Part shown: positions 1-5,794 of the stretch, one piece after another
How the letters are laid out: each line of letters starts with the position of its first letter
Numbering within the stretch: the stretch's first letter is position 1
Assembly (NCBI GenBank): GCA_002320555.1
Contig: DCJV01000068.1
Location: 3,874-18,349, forward strand
Length of the DNA: 14,476 bases
Direction: 5' to 3'
DNA from: Ruminococcaceae bacterium UBA1691
Lineage (GTDB): Bacteria > Bacillota > Clostridia > Oscillospirales > Acutalibacteraceae
Made by a program: the position numbers and the translations under genes
The notes under the pieces: generated by a model
What the model saw: the letters and a program-made list of their open reading frames with translations, nothing else
What the model was told of the DNA's origin: nothing
Databases searched by the model: none

Positions 1-815
1 TACCAGCGAAGCTCCTCGCTTTTGATTCCCTGACGGAACTCCCTGCGTAAAAACAGATAGTAGATATTGAAATTGACGCCGAACAGGAGCATGAAGACGG
101 TAACAACACCATCTACATATGCGCTGTTATAAGCGCCGATGCTGGCGTTGCGGTTGGAAAAGCCGCCGGTGCCCGCGGTGCCGAAGGCTGTGATCAGGCT
201 GTCGAACAGCGGCATTTGAAACAGCAAAAGCAGGATTTCGACGACCGTCATGGCAAAATAAATCAGGTAGAGGACCGTAGCTGTTTTGCGGGTTTTGGGA
301 ACCAGCTTCCCGACTGCGGGGCCGGGCACCTCCGCACGCATCACATAAATCGAGCGTTCGTTCACACTGGGCAGGATGGCCAGGGCAAACACGAGGATGC
401 CCATACCGCCCACCCAATGTGTAAAACTGCGCCAGAAGAGAAGGCCTTTCGGCAGGGATTCCACATCGTTGAGGATACTCGCGCCAGTCGTTGTAAAACC
501 GGAAATGGTTTCAAACAGGCTGTCGATATAAGATGGGATCGCACCGCTCAGATAAAATGGCAGAGCGCCGAACAGGGACAGCAAAATCCAGGAGAAGGCG
601 ACAATGATATAGCCCTCCCGCGCATACATGCTCTTGTTCGTCACCTTCAGGCGGATGAGCGGGATGCTGACGGCCAGGAGCAGGGCAATCGTTACAAGCA
701 GGGCAAACACGCATCTTTCCCGATCATAAAGGCTCACCATCAGCGGAAGAAGCAGGAGGCCCGCCTCCAGCGCGAGGATGTAGCCAAGCATTTTCAATAC
801 AAGCTTGCGGTTCAT
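1..815 (-). CDS. trkH: TrkH-family potassium channel subunit, 3' end missing
   Basis: Membrane pore subunit of a Trk/Ktr potassium uptake system, which moves K+ inward and is gated by the cytoplasmic TrkA protein encoded just upstream. I translated the minus strand from ATG 815-813; 271 codons are visible and the frame stays open to the window edge. The first residues are MNRKLVLKMLGYILALEAG, followed by hydrophobic segments. Two pore-loop filters of the family are readable: SGFTTTGAS (encoded near 485-510) and FGTAGTGGFSNRN (near 145-185). In TrkH/KtrB proteins the glycine of such loops lines the selectivity filter. The sequence FWRSFTHWVGGMGILVF after the first loop is also typical. The start is supported by AAGGAAGG a few bases upstream. 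The gap to the trkA stop is 38 bases, so the two are co-transcribed. Roughly the last 40% of a usual TrkH (about 450-480 residues) lies outside the window. Confidence 0.93.
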   Translation of the reverse strand, partial: MNRKLVLKMLGYILALEAGLLLLPLMVSLYDRERCVFALLVTIALLLAVSIPLIRLKVTNKSMYAREGYIIVAFSWILLSLFGALPFYLSGAIPSYIDSLFETISGFTTTGASILNDVESLPKGLLFWRSFTHWVGGMGILVFALAILPSVNERSIYVMRAEVPGPAVGKLVPKTRKTATVLYLIYFAMTVVEILLLLFQMPLFDSLITAFGTAGTGGFSNRNASIGAYNSAYVDGVVTVFMLLFGVNFNIYYLFLRREFRQGIKSEELRW

Positions 816-853
816 GAAAGACCTTCCTTGTCGATTTCTTTCAGGCTGATAGG

Positions 854-2197
854 CTACACCAGGATATCGCTCAAGTCCTCCAGCCGCTGCCGTGTGGTGA
901 TCACAATCACATTATCCCCGGCGCGGATGCAATCGTTCCCTGTGGGGTAAATCACCTTGCCGCCACGGATGATGGAGGCGATCAAAAGCCCCCTTTTCAG
1001 CGCTAGCGTTTTCAGTGGAACATCACAGGCCTCAAAGCTCTCCTTGACATGGAATTCCAGCGCCTCGACTGCGCCGTTTCCAAGCTTAACCATGGATTCC
1101 ACGCCGCTACCGTGCGAATTCTGCATGGCGCGGACGTATTGCACGATCTGATTGGCAGAAATCAAATGCGGCGTGACCGTGCAGTCGACACCGGATTTCT
1201 CAAGAATTTTATCCAAGCTAATATGGTTGATTTTCGCAATGACCTTTCCCACCTCGTGGAGACTTGCAAACATGGAGATGATCACATTTTCCTCGTCCAT
1301 ATTCGTCAGTGCCACGAGCGCGTCCGTACGGTCTAGATCCTCCTCCATCAAAAGGGACTGATCCGACCCGTCCCCACAGATGACCATCGCGCGCGGCAGC
1401 AGCTCGGAAAGCAGATCGCAGCGTTCCCTATCCTTCTCCATGATTTTCACCTGCACGCCAATCTCACAGAGCAGGCGGGCAAGATAAAAGCTGATTTTTC
1501 CACCCCCGACGATCATCACGGATTTAATCTTCTGCCCACGGATTCCCGTTGTATGGAAAAATGCGGCAACATCTTTTGGAGATGCCGTAATAGCGATCGT
1601 ATCGCCGCCTCGGAGGATAAAATCCCCGTCTGGAATATAGACCTCACCATCCCGCTGAGCGGTACAGACCAGAACACGGGATTTCAGGGTATGCAGGGCA
1701 TGCCCGGCAAGCGGGCTGTCCGGCGCCAGGCGGAAGGTAAGCAGCTCCACCCTGCCCTTGGCCAGAAAGTCGATTTTCAGCGCGGTTGGGAACCGCAGCA
1801 AACGGAAAATTTCCGTTGCTGCATCCATCTCCGGATTGATCAGCATGCTCAGGCCCAATTCCTCTCGGATAAAAAAGAGGCTTTTGGCATATTCCGGATT
1901 ACGCACACGCGCAATGGTATGGCGCGCGCCAAGCTTGCGAGCCAGCATACAGCAGATGATATTGACCTCATCCCGCGACGTAACGGCGATCAGCAGATCC
2001 GCCTCGTCCGCGCCTGCCTCTGCCAGAATGGCAAGGCTGATGCCGTCTCCGCGCAGGCACGCCACGTCCAGGATATCCCCCGTGCGTTCCAGAATTTCAG
2101 CATTATGGTCGATGACTGTAACGTCATGCCCTTCTTCGGAAAGGTGACGCGTCAGGGTAAAACCCATTTTTCCGTCGCCCACAATCACAATCTTCAT
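854..2197 (-). CDS. trkA: TrkA, nucleotide-binding regulator of potassium uptake
   Basis: Peripheral cytoplasmic gating subunit of the Trk potassium system; the family binds NAD(H) or other nucleotides and controls TrkH. The 447-residue product has the full duplicated architecture: RCK_N Rossmann domain (about 1-120, with GDGKMG at 7-12), RCK_C (about 140-220), a second RCK_N (about 228-345, opening MIVGGGKIS) and a second RCK_C (about 365-447, with VIYPTGNDCIRAGDNVIVI). The first nucleotide loop keeps the GxGxxG pattern. In the second, the last glycine is serine, which is common in the second half and suggests unequal nucleotide binding. The length matches full-size TrkA (about 450-460) rather than single-domain KtrA. 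Start ATG 2197-2195 follows a purine-rich GGAAAGAG. It is the first gene of the trkA-trkH operon, with a good promoter about 100 bases upstream. Confidence 0.96.
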   Translation of the reverse strand: MKIVIVGDGKMGFTLTRHLSEEGHDVTVIDHNAEILERTGDILDVACLRGDGISLAILAEAGADEADLLIAVTSRDEVNIICCMLARKLGARHTIARVRNPEYAKSLFFIREELGLSMLINPEMDAATEIFRLLRFPTALKIDFLAKGRVELLTFRLAPDSPLAGHALHTLKSRVLVCTAQRDGEVYIPDGDFILRGGDTIAITASPKDVAAFFHTTGIRGQKIKSVMIVGGGKISFYLARLLCEIGVQVKIMEKDRERCDLLSELLPRAMVICGDGSDQSLLMEEDLDRTDALVALTNMDEENVIISMFASLHEVGKVIAKINHISLDKILEKSGVDCTVTPHLISANQIVQYVRAMQNSHGSGVESMVKLGNGAVEALEFHVKESFEACDVPLKTLALKRGLLIASIIRGGKVIYPTGNDCIRAGDNVIVITTRQRLEDLSDILV

Positions 2198-2221
2198 TGA
2201 TTCTTCTCTTTCCTGACAACA

Positions 2222-2280
2222 GCCTCCGGACGGTTTGGAGGCCGGATGTTTTTATTAACCGCACGGCAAAGCGGGTGCGG
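2222..2280 (-). promoter_or_regulatory. trkA leader with two hairpins
   Basis: The predicted untranslated leader of trkA (about 2198-2292, read leftward) contains two perfect 6-bp stems. One pairs 2259-2264 with 2275-2280 (CCGCAC/GTGCGG, 10-base loop). The other pairs 2222-2227 with 2237-2242 (GCCTCC/GGAGGC, 9-base loop). Neither is followed by a T-run on the minus strand, so they are not simple terminators. I looked for the c-di-AMP (ydaO) riboswitch that precedes many Firmicute K+ uptake genes and did not recognise it; the leader also seems too short for it. Function is unknown. Confidence 0.4.
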
Positions 2281-2298
2281 CGGCCACAAAGTGTATCT

Positions 2299-2327
2299 AT
2301 CATACATCATAAGTCGGCAATCTTCAA
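2299..2327 (-). promoter_or_regulatory. Sigma-A-type promoter for trkA-trkH
   Basis: On the minus strand a -35 TTGAAG (complement of 2322-2327) and a -10 TATGAT (complement of 2299-2304) are separated by exactly 17 bases. This would start transcription near 2292 and give a leader of about 95 bases before trkA. Hexamers and spacing match the primary sigma factor consensus well. Confidence 0.65.
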
Positions 2328-2393
2328 GCCTCATTGCACAAACGGCAGCGTATATTCTGATATAAGTGCGCAGGGCACATTTTGCTGTAGCTG

Positions 2394-2453
2394 CAACGCG
2401 CTTCTTCGAAGGCAACCGCCGCAGATAGGAAATGCGTTCTTCCGATCGCGTTG
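2394..2453. repeat. Imperfect inverted repeat in the trkA/kinase divergent region
   Basis: CAACGCG (2394-2400) pairs with CGCGTTG (2447-2453), a perfect 7-bp outer stem. Inside it GAAG (2408-2411) can pair with CTTC (2439-2442), followed by GCA/TGC, giving a possible 60-base irregular hairpin. It lies between the trkA promoter and the kinase promoter. I saw no tRNA T-loop, 6S-like or SRP-like signature. Apart from this, the two promoters and the trkA leader, I see nothing in the 389-base gap 2198-2586. Confidence 0.3.
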
Positions 2454-2512
2454 GTTCATACCTCAGGCAGCCTTACCGGCCAGAGCCTGCACGATTTGAC
2501 GCAAATTTCCCG

Positions 2513-2541
2513 TTTCTTTTTCTTGCAGGCGGCTGTATAAT
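2513..2541 (+). promoter_or_regulatory. Probable promoter of the APH-fold kinase gene
   Basis: A perfect -10 hexamer TATAAT lies at 2536-2541. The best-spaced -35 (TTTCTT, 2513-2518, 17-base spacer) is poor. A better TTGACG at 2496-2501 is too far away (34 bases) to be its partner. Transcription would start near 2548, about 40 bases before the ATG at 2587. Confidence 0.4.
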
Positions 2542-2586
2542 AAAATTATCATGTTTTTCTCATTCTGATGAAAAGAGCCGATTTTT

Positions 2587-3576
2587 ATGATACAGAGCAA
2601 AACAAAACTGATCCCTTCCGAGCGGGAGCTCGCCCAGATGTGTACCCGCGCTGGCATCAGCGATGCGCGGCAATTTCTTCCCATCGATATCGGCGATTTC
2701 AACGCTGCATTCCGCATCGTGACCGCTGCGCACGGGGATTTCATTCTGAAAATCTCGCCGCGTTATGGTGCCCCGGTCCTAACGCACGAGCGCAGCATCA
2801 TGCACACGGAGCTGACAGCCTATGACCTGATCCGCACCCGGACGAATGTGCGTGTCCCCCGTGTCATTTTCAGTGATTTCAGCGGAAAATGCATGCCCTG
2901 CGACTGGTTCATCATGGAAGCGCTGGATGGCTGCCCGCTCTCCCGGATGCCGCGGGGTGTGCGCCAGTCACCTGATATTCTGCGCGCCATCGGCGAAGCC
3001 GCCGCGCAAATCCATTCCATCCATGGGGACGGCTTCGGTTATGAGCAATGGGGCCTTCGTAACGTCTGGCGGGACGCATATCTGGAAATGACGCATAATA
3101 TCATAGCCGACGCGAAGCGGCTTGGCACGGAAATCCCCTATGTGCGCGAGGTGCGGGAGACGATCCGCCGCTATGAACGGGAGCTCGATGCGGTGACTGT
3201 GCCGCATCTTGTCCATTTCGACCTGCGTGAGGAACATATTCTTGTCATACAGGAAAACGGAGCGCCGCTCTTGAGCGCGGTCATCGATCCAGACAGCGCC
3301 TATTGGGGCGATCCTGCAGGCGACTTCATCCTGCTTGGGCAGGCTGATCAGCCCGCCTTCTGGGAAGGCTACCGCGCCGCGGGCGAGCCGTCCGAATGGA
3401 ATCGTAATCTGCGTATCCGGACGCTGCTGATGCAGTTGTATCTGGAAATCATTCGTTATACCCGAATAGACATCCGATTTGAGAAAAACAGTTTTCATTA
3501 TAAAAGAATGAAACTGGCGGCGCGGCGTGGGATCAGCCAAACGCTCCATCTACTTCACGAGCAGGAAAAGCAGTAA
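2587..3576 (+). CDS. APH-fold small-molecule kinase (phosphotransferase enzyme family), substrate unknown
   Basis: A 329-residue cytoplasmic protein with the aminoglycoside/choline kinase fold, which transfers the gamma phosphate of ATP to a hydroxyl of a small molecule. N-lobe: IGDFNAAFRI (35-44) and FILKIS, whose K55 is the likely ATP-contacting lysine. Hinge: WFIMEALDGCPL (107-118). Catalytic loop: HFDLREEHILV (210-220) with H210 and D212. Metal-binding segment: AVIDPDSAYWGDPAGDF (231-247) with D234/D236. The usual catalytic-loop asparagine (HxDxxxxN) is histidine here (H217), a variation I recall in some relatives such as macrolide kinases, so activity is still plausible. Start ATG 2587 gives a full N-lobe, but the ribosome binding site (AAAAGAG) is weak. 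It stands alone between the divergent trkA promoter and the rpmE promoter. It could be a sugar, amino-sugar or antibiotic kinase; the sequence does not decide, and resistance should not be assumed. Confidence 0.85.
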   Translation: MIQSKTKLIPSERELAQMCTRAGISDARQFLPIDIGDFNAAFRIVTAAHGDFILKISPRYGAPVLTHERSIMHTELTAYDLIRTRTNVRVPRVIFSDFSGKCMPCDWFIMEALDGCPLSRMPRGVRQSPDILRAIGEAAAQIHSIHGDGFGYEQWGLRNVWRDAYLEMTHNIIADAKRLGTEIPYVREVRETIRRYERELDAVTVPHLVHFDLREEHILVIQENGAPLLSAVIDPDSAYWGDPAGDFILLGQADQPAFWEGYRAAGEPSEWNRNLRIRTLLMQLYLEIIRYTRIDIRFEKNSFHYKRMKLAARRGISQTLHLLHEQEKQ

Positions 3577-3610
3577 ACCTTTGTCAAAAGCAAAAAAATA
3601 AAAATTAGTG

Positions 3611-3639
3611 TTGCTTTTTGGGCACGGTTGTGCTAGAAT
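3611..3639 (+). promoter_or_regulatory. Sigma-A promoter of rpmE
   Basis: TTGCTT (3611-3616) and TAGAAT (3634-3639) are 17 bases apart, and TGC immediately before the -10 gives an extended -10 (TGCTAGAAT). Transcription should begin near 3646. The spacer contains a small inverted repeat, GCAC-GGTT-GTGC (3622-3633), which could be incidental or an operator half-site pair. Confidence 0.7.
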
Positions 3640-3682
3640 TCTAATGCTATACCAGTGTTTGTAATCGAAAGAGGTGACAAGA

Positions 3683-3895
3683 ATGAAAGAGGGCATCCAT
3701 CCGAATTATAAGCCCACGACGATCAAGTGCGCTTGCGGCGAGGTCATTGAAACCTCTTCGACCAAGCAGGATATACGCGTCGATATTTGCTCCAAGTGCC
3801 ATCCGTTCTTTACCGGCAAGCAAAAGCTTGTTGATACCGGCGGGCGCGTCGACCGCTTCAAGAAGCGTTACAGCATGGATAAAAAGGGCGAATAA
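3683..3895 (+). CDS. rpmE: 50S ribosomal protein L31, zinc-binding type
   Basis: Bacterial L31, a small protein of the large ribosomal subunit at the intersubunit bridge. The 70-residue product starts MKEGIHPNYK and carries the zinc-ribbon cysteines C16, C18, C36 and C39 (CAC and CSKC), so it is the zinc-containing C+ form. FTGKQKLVDTGGRVDRFKKR (43-62) is the diagnostic C-terminal block. ATG 3683 is chosen over the in-frame GTG 3674 because the Shine-Dalgarno run AAGAGGTG (about 3669-3676) overlaps that GTG and is correctly spaced (6 bases) from ATG 3683, and because L31 proteins begin at this point. It has its own strong promoter and a terminator just downstream, so it is probably transcribed mainly as a single gene. 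Confidence 0.97.
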   Translation: MKEGIHPNYKPTTIKCACGEVIETSSTKQDIRVDICSKCHPFFTGKQKLVDTGGRVDRFKKRYSMDKKGE

Positions 3896-3908
3896 TCAGG
3901 TTACAGGC

Positions 3909-3942
3909 AAAGCGGCGCTTGCAGGCGTCGCTTTTTGTTTTT
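3909..3942 (+). terminator. Rho-independent terminator of rpmE
   Basis: AAAGCGGCG (3909-3917) pairs with CGTCGCTTT (3926-3934), including one G-T wobble, across an 8-base loop. The stem runs into a T-rich tract (TTTTTGTTTTT, from 3932). It lies 13 bases after the rpmE stop and ends about 20 bases before the yigZ start. Confidence 0.8.
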
Positions 3943-3961
3943 CATACAAAGGATGGGGCAT

Positions 3962-4585
3962 ATGGACGAATATCAAACGCTGCGCACACCCGCCAGCGAA
4001 GAATTCACGGAGAAGCGTTCCCGTTTTATCGGTCACTCTCAGCCCGTCTCCACCCAGGAGGAAGCAATTGCCTTCATTGACGGGATCAAAACAAAACACC
4101 GCGACGCAACCCACAATGTGTTCGCCTATCTCCTGCGCAAGGGGCAGCTCGAGCGCTATTCCGATGACGGCGAGCCTCAGGGTACCGCCGGAATTCCTGT
4201 GCTTGACGTACTTCGCAAGCGGGGCGTCGTCGACTGCGCCGTGGTTGTGACGCGTTATTTCGGCGGGGTGCTTCTCGGCGCTGGCGGGCTAGTGCGGGCC
4301 TATTCTCACGCCGCTGCCCTGGCACTCGATGCGGCGGGAATTGTTACGATGGCACACTGTACGATTCTGGAAGTCTCGTGCGACTACAGCTTTTATGGAA
4401 AGCTTTCCGTCTGCATTCCAGAGTGGGGCGGTATCGCCGAGGATACGCAGTTCGGCGGTGAGGTCATCGTGCGCGTGCGTATCCGAGCGGAGCTTGCAGC
4501 GATTTTCTGCGAAAAACTGACGGATACAAGCAACGGACGCTTTCAGGCAGTCCGGATTGGGGAATGCTTTGCGGCGGCAGACTGA
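3962..4585 (+). CDS. yigZ: YigZ/IMPACT family protein
   Basis: A 207-residue member of the YigZ/YvyE branch of the IMPACT (UPF0029) family. The family's function is not settled; its eukaryotic relatives modulate the Gcn2 translation-stress pathway. The N-terminal domain holds the diagnostic blocks: EKRSRFIGH (17-25), HNVFAYLLRKG (51-61), RYSDDGEPQGTAGIPVLDVL (65-84) and VVVTRYFGGVLLGAGGLVRA (94-113). The second part (about 135-207) corresponds to the ferredoxin-like C-terminal domain (DUF1949). ATG 3962 is preferred because AAAGGATGGGG (3948-3958) lies just before it; an in-frame ATG at 3953 falls inside that site, and TTG 3935 lies inside the rpmE terminator. I see no promoter between that terminator and the start, so transcription probably comes from rpmE read-through. 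Confidence 0.93.
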   Translation: MDEYQTLRTPASEEFTEKRSRFIGHSQPVSTQEEAIAFIDGIKTKHRDATHNVFAYLLRKGQLERYSDDGEPQGTAGIPVLDVLRKRGVVDCAVVVTRYFGGVLLGAGGLVRAYSHAAALALDAAGIVTMAHCTILEVSCDYSFYGKLSVCIPEWGGIAEDTQFGGEVIVRVRIRAELAAIFCEKLTDTSNGRFQAVRIGECFAAAD

Positions 4586-4588
4586 ACC

Positions 4589-4617
4589 TTTGCTGCGCTG
4601 CAAACAAAAGCTTTTTT
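4589..4617 (+). terminator. Possible weak terminator after yigZ
   Basis: TTTGC (4589-4593) pairs with GCAAA (4600-4604), and a T6 run follows at 4612-4617. The stem is only 5 bp and there are 7 bases between stem and T-run. The T-run can also pair with AAAA just before it (AAAAGCTTTT). Weak evidence; no convincing promoter was found in the remaining gap before dgt. Confidence 0.35.
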
Positions 4618-4737
4618 GATGATTCTCAGAAAAACAAAGGAAAACCGAAAAAAATAACGTATATCTTAGTAGAAGTGTATTGGTACAAGCTTTTGCGGTT
4701 TGGTTGACGCAAATCATCAGCGAAAGGTGGGATTGCA

Positions 4738-5745
4738 ATGGACATGAATATCCGTGCGCGTACACAGGCTGTGGAGCGGGAGACGCTGTCGCCCCGCGCC
4801 GCTCTGAGCGAGCATTCGCGCGGCCGCCTGCGCGAGGAAGAGGAATGCCCGGTACGCACGGTTTACCAGCGTGACCGGGACCGGATCATCCACTCAACCG
4901 CTTTCCGCCGGTTAAAGCACAAGACGCAGGTTTTTCTCGCGCCGGAGGGGGACCATTACCGCACCCGCCTGACGCATACGCTGGAGGTCGCTCAGATTGC
5001 CCGCACGATTGCGCGCGGGCTGAGGCTCAATGAAGACCTCACGGAAGCCGCCGCCCTGGGGCACGACCTTGGGCACACGCCCTTTGGCCATGCGGGCGAA
5101 CGCGCGCTGAACGCGGTCTTTCCCGGCGGCTTCCAGCACTACAATCAGAGCCTGCGCGTGGTGGACCGGCTGGAGAAGAACGGGCTGGGCCTAAACCTGA
5201 CCTATGAGGTACGCGACGGCATCCGCTGCCATACCTCCGGCGATGAGGCAGGGACGCTGGAGGGCCGTATCGTCCGCCTGGCCGACCGGATCGCCTATAT
5301 CAACCACGATATCGATGACGCGATGCGCGGCGGCGTGCTCCGGCAGGAGGATCTGCCCCGCAGCGCCTGCGCCATACTGGGGGATACCAAATCCCGGCGG
5401 ATCAACACTCTGGTGATCTCTGCGATCCTCACGAGCGAGGCGGCTGATAATATCTGCCTCGCGCCGGAAATCCAGAAGGCGTTTGACGAGCTGCATGCCT
5501 TTATGTTTGAAAAGGTGTACACCAATCCCCGCTGCAAGGGAGAGGAAGGAAAAGCCATCGATATTTTGCAGCATCTGTATGAGCATTTTGTTCAGCATCC
5601 GGAGGACCTGCCCACGGAATATGCCGCCATCTGCGAACAGGAGGGCGCCGAACGCGCCGCCTGCGACTATATTGCCGGCATGTCTGACCCCTATGCGCTG
5701 CGTGTTTTCGACGCGCTGTTTATCCCCCGTTCGTGGAGGGGATAG
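4738..5745 (+). CDS. dgt: dGTPase-like deoxynucleoside triphosphate triphosphohydrolase
   Basis: An HD-domain enzyme that hydrolyses dNTPs (classically dGTP) to the deoxynucleoside and tripolyphosphate, adjusting replication precursor pools. The 335-residue product has the family N-terminus (RDRDRIIHSTAFRRLKHKTQ, 45-64) and the HD metal site: H80 in RLTHTLEV, H109-D110 in GHDLGHTPFGH (108-118), and D183 in RIVRLADRIAYINHDIDD. The length fits the short Firmicute type rather than the roughly 500-residue enterobacterial Dgt. Start ATG 4738 follows AAAGGTGGG with good spacing. It is 49 bases (stop to start) from dnaG and points the same way, so the two are likely an operon. Substrate preference within dNTPs cannot be read from sequence; the symbol is given at family level. 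Confidence 0.94.
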   Translation: MDMNIRARTQAVERETLSPRAALSEHSRGRLREEEECPVRTVYQRDRDRIIHSTAFRRLKHKTQVFLAPEGDHYRTRLTHTLEVAQIARTIARGLRLNEDLTEAAALGHDLGHTPFGHAGERALNAVFPGGFQHYNQSLRVVDRLEKNGLGLNLTYEVRDGIRCHTSGDEAGTLEGRIVRLADRIAYINHDIDDAMRGGVLRQEDLPRSACAILGDTKSRRINTLVISAILTSEAADNICLAPEIQKAFDELHAFMFEKVYTNPRCKGEEGKAIDILQHLYEHFVQHPEDLPTEYAAICEQEGAERAACDYIAGMSDPYALRVFDALFIPRSWRG

Positions 5746-5779
5746 AGCAGGGCAGAATGCCCCATTGCCAAACTGATTT

Positions 5780-5784
5780 GGAGG
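5780..5784 (+). promoter_or_regulatory. Ribosome binding site that favours a TTG start for dnaG
   Basis: A perfect GGAGG ends one base before ATG 5786, too close for initiation there. It is 10 bases before the in-frame TTG at 5795, which is within the working range. No other Shine-Dalgarno-like run lies at a proper distance upstream of the ATG. Confidence 0.6.
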
Positions 5785-5794
5785 AATGTCCGCT

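Noticed and set aside
216..950. 244-residue plus-strand open frame
   Set aside because: It runs antisense across trkH and the end of trkA, has a composition rich in Gln/His/Arg and no recognisable domain; it is a shadow of the real minus-strand genes.
2198..2330. c-di-AMP (ydaO) riboswitch ahead of trkA
   Set aside because: The leader implied by the promoter is about 95 bases with two simple stems; I do not recognise the longer conserved ydaO core.
2197..2499. Small open frames on both strands in the trkA/kinase gap (73 and 100 residues)
   Set aside because: They lie over the promoter and leader elements, start without a Shine-Dalgarno run and have random-looking composition.
3674..3682. 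GTG start extending L31 by three residues
   Set aside because: The GTG is part of the Shine-Dalgarno sequence for ATG 3683, and L31 proteins start at MKEGIHP.
4618..4737. Promoter for dgt
   Set aside because: TATCTT, TTGGTA and TTGACG elements are present but none pairs with a partner hexamer at 16-18 bases, so no promoter is claimed.
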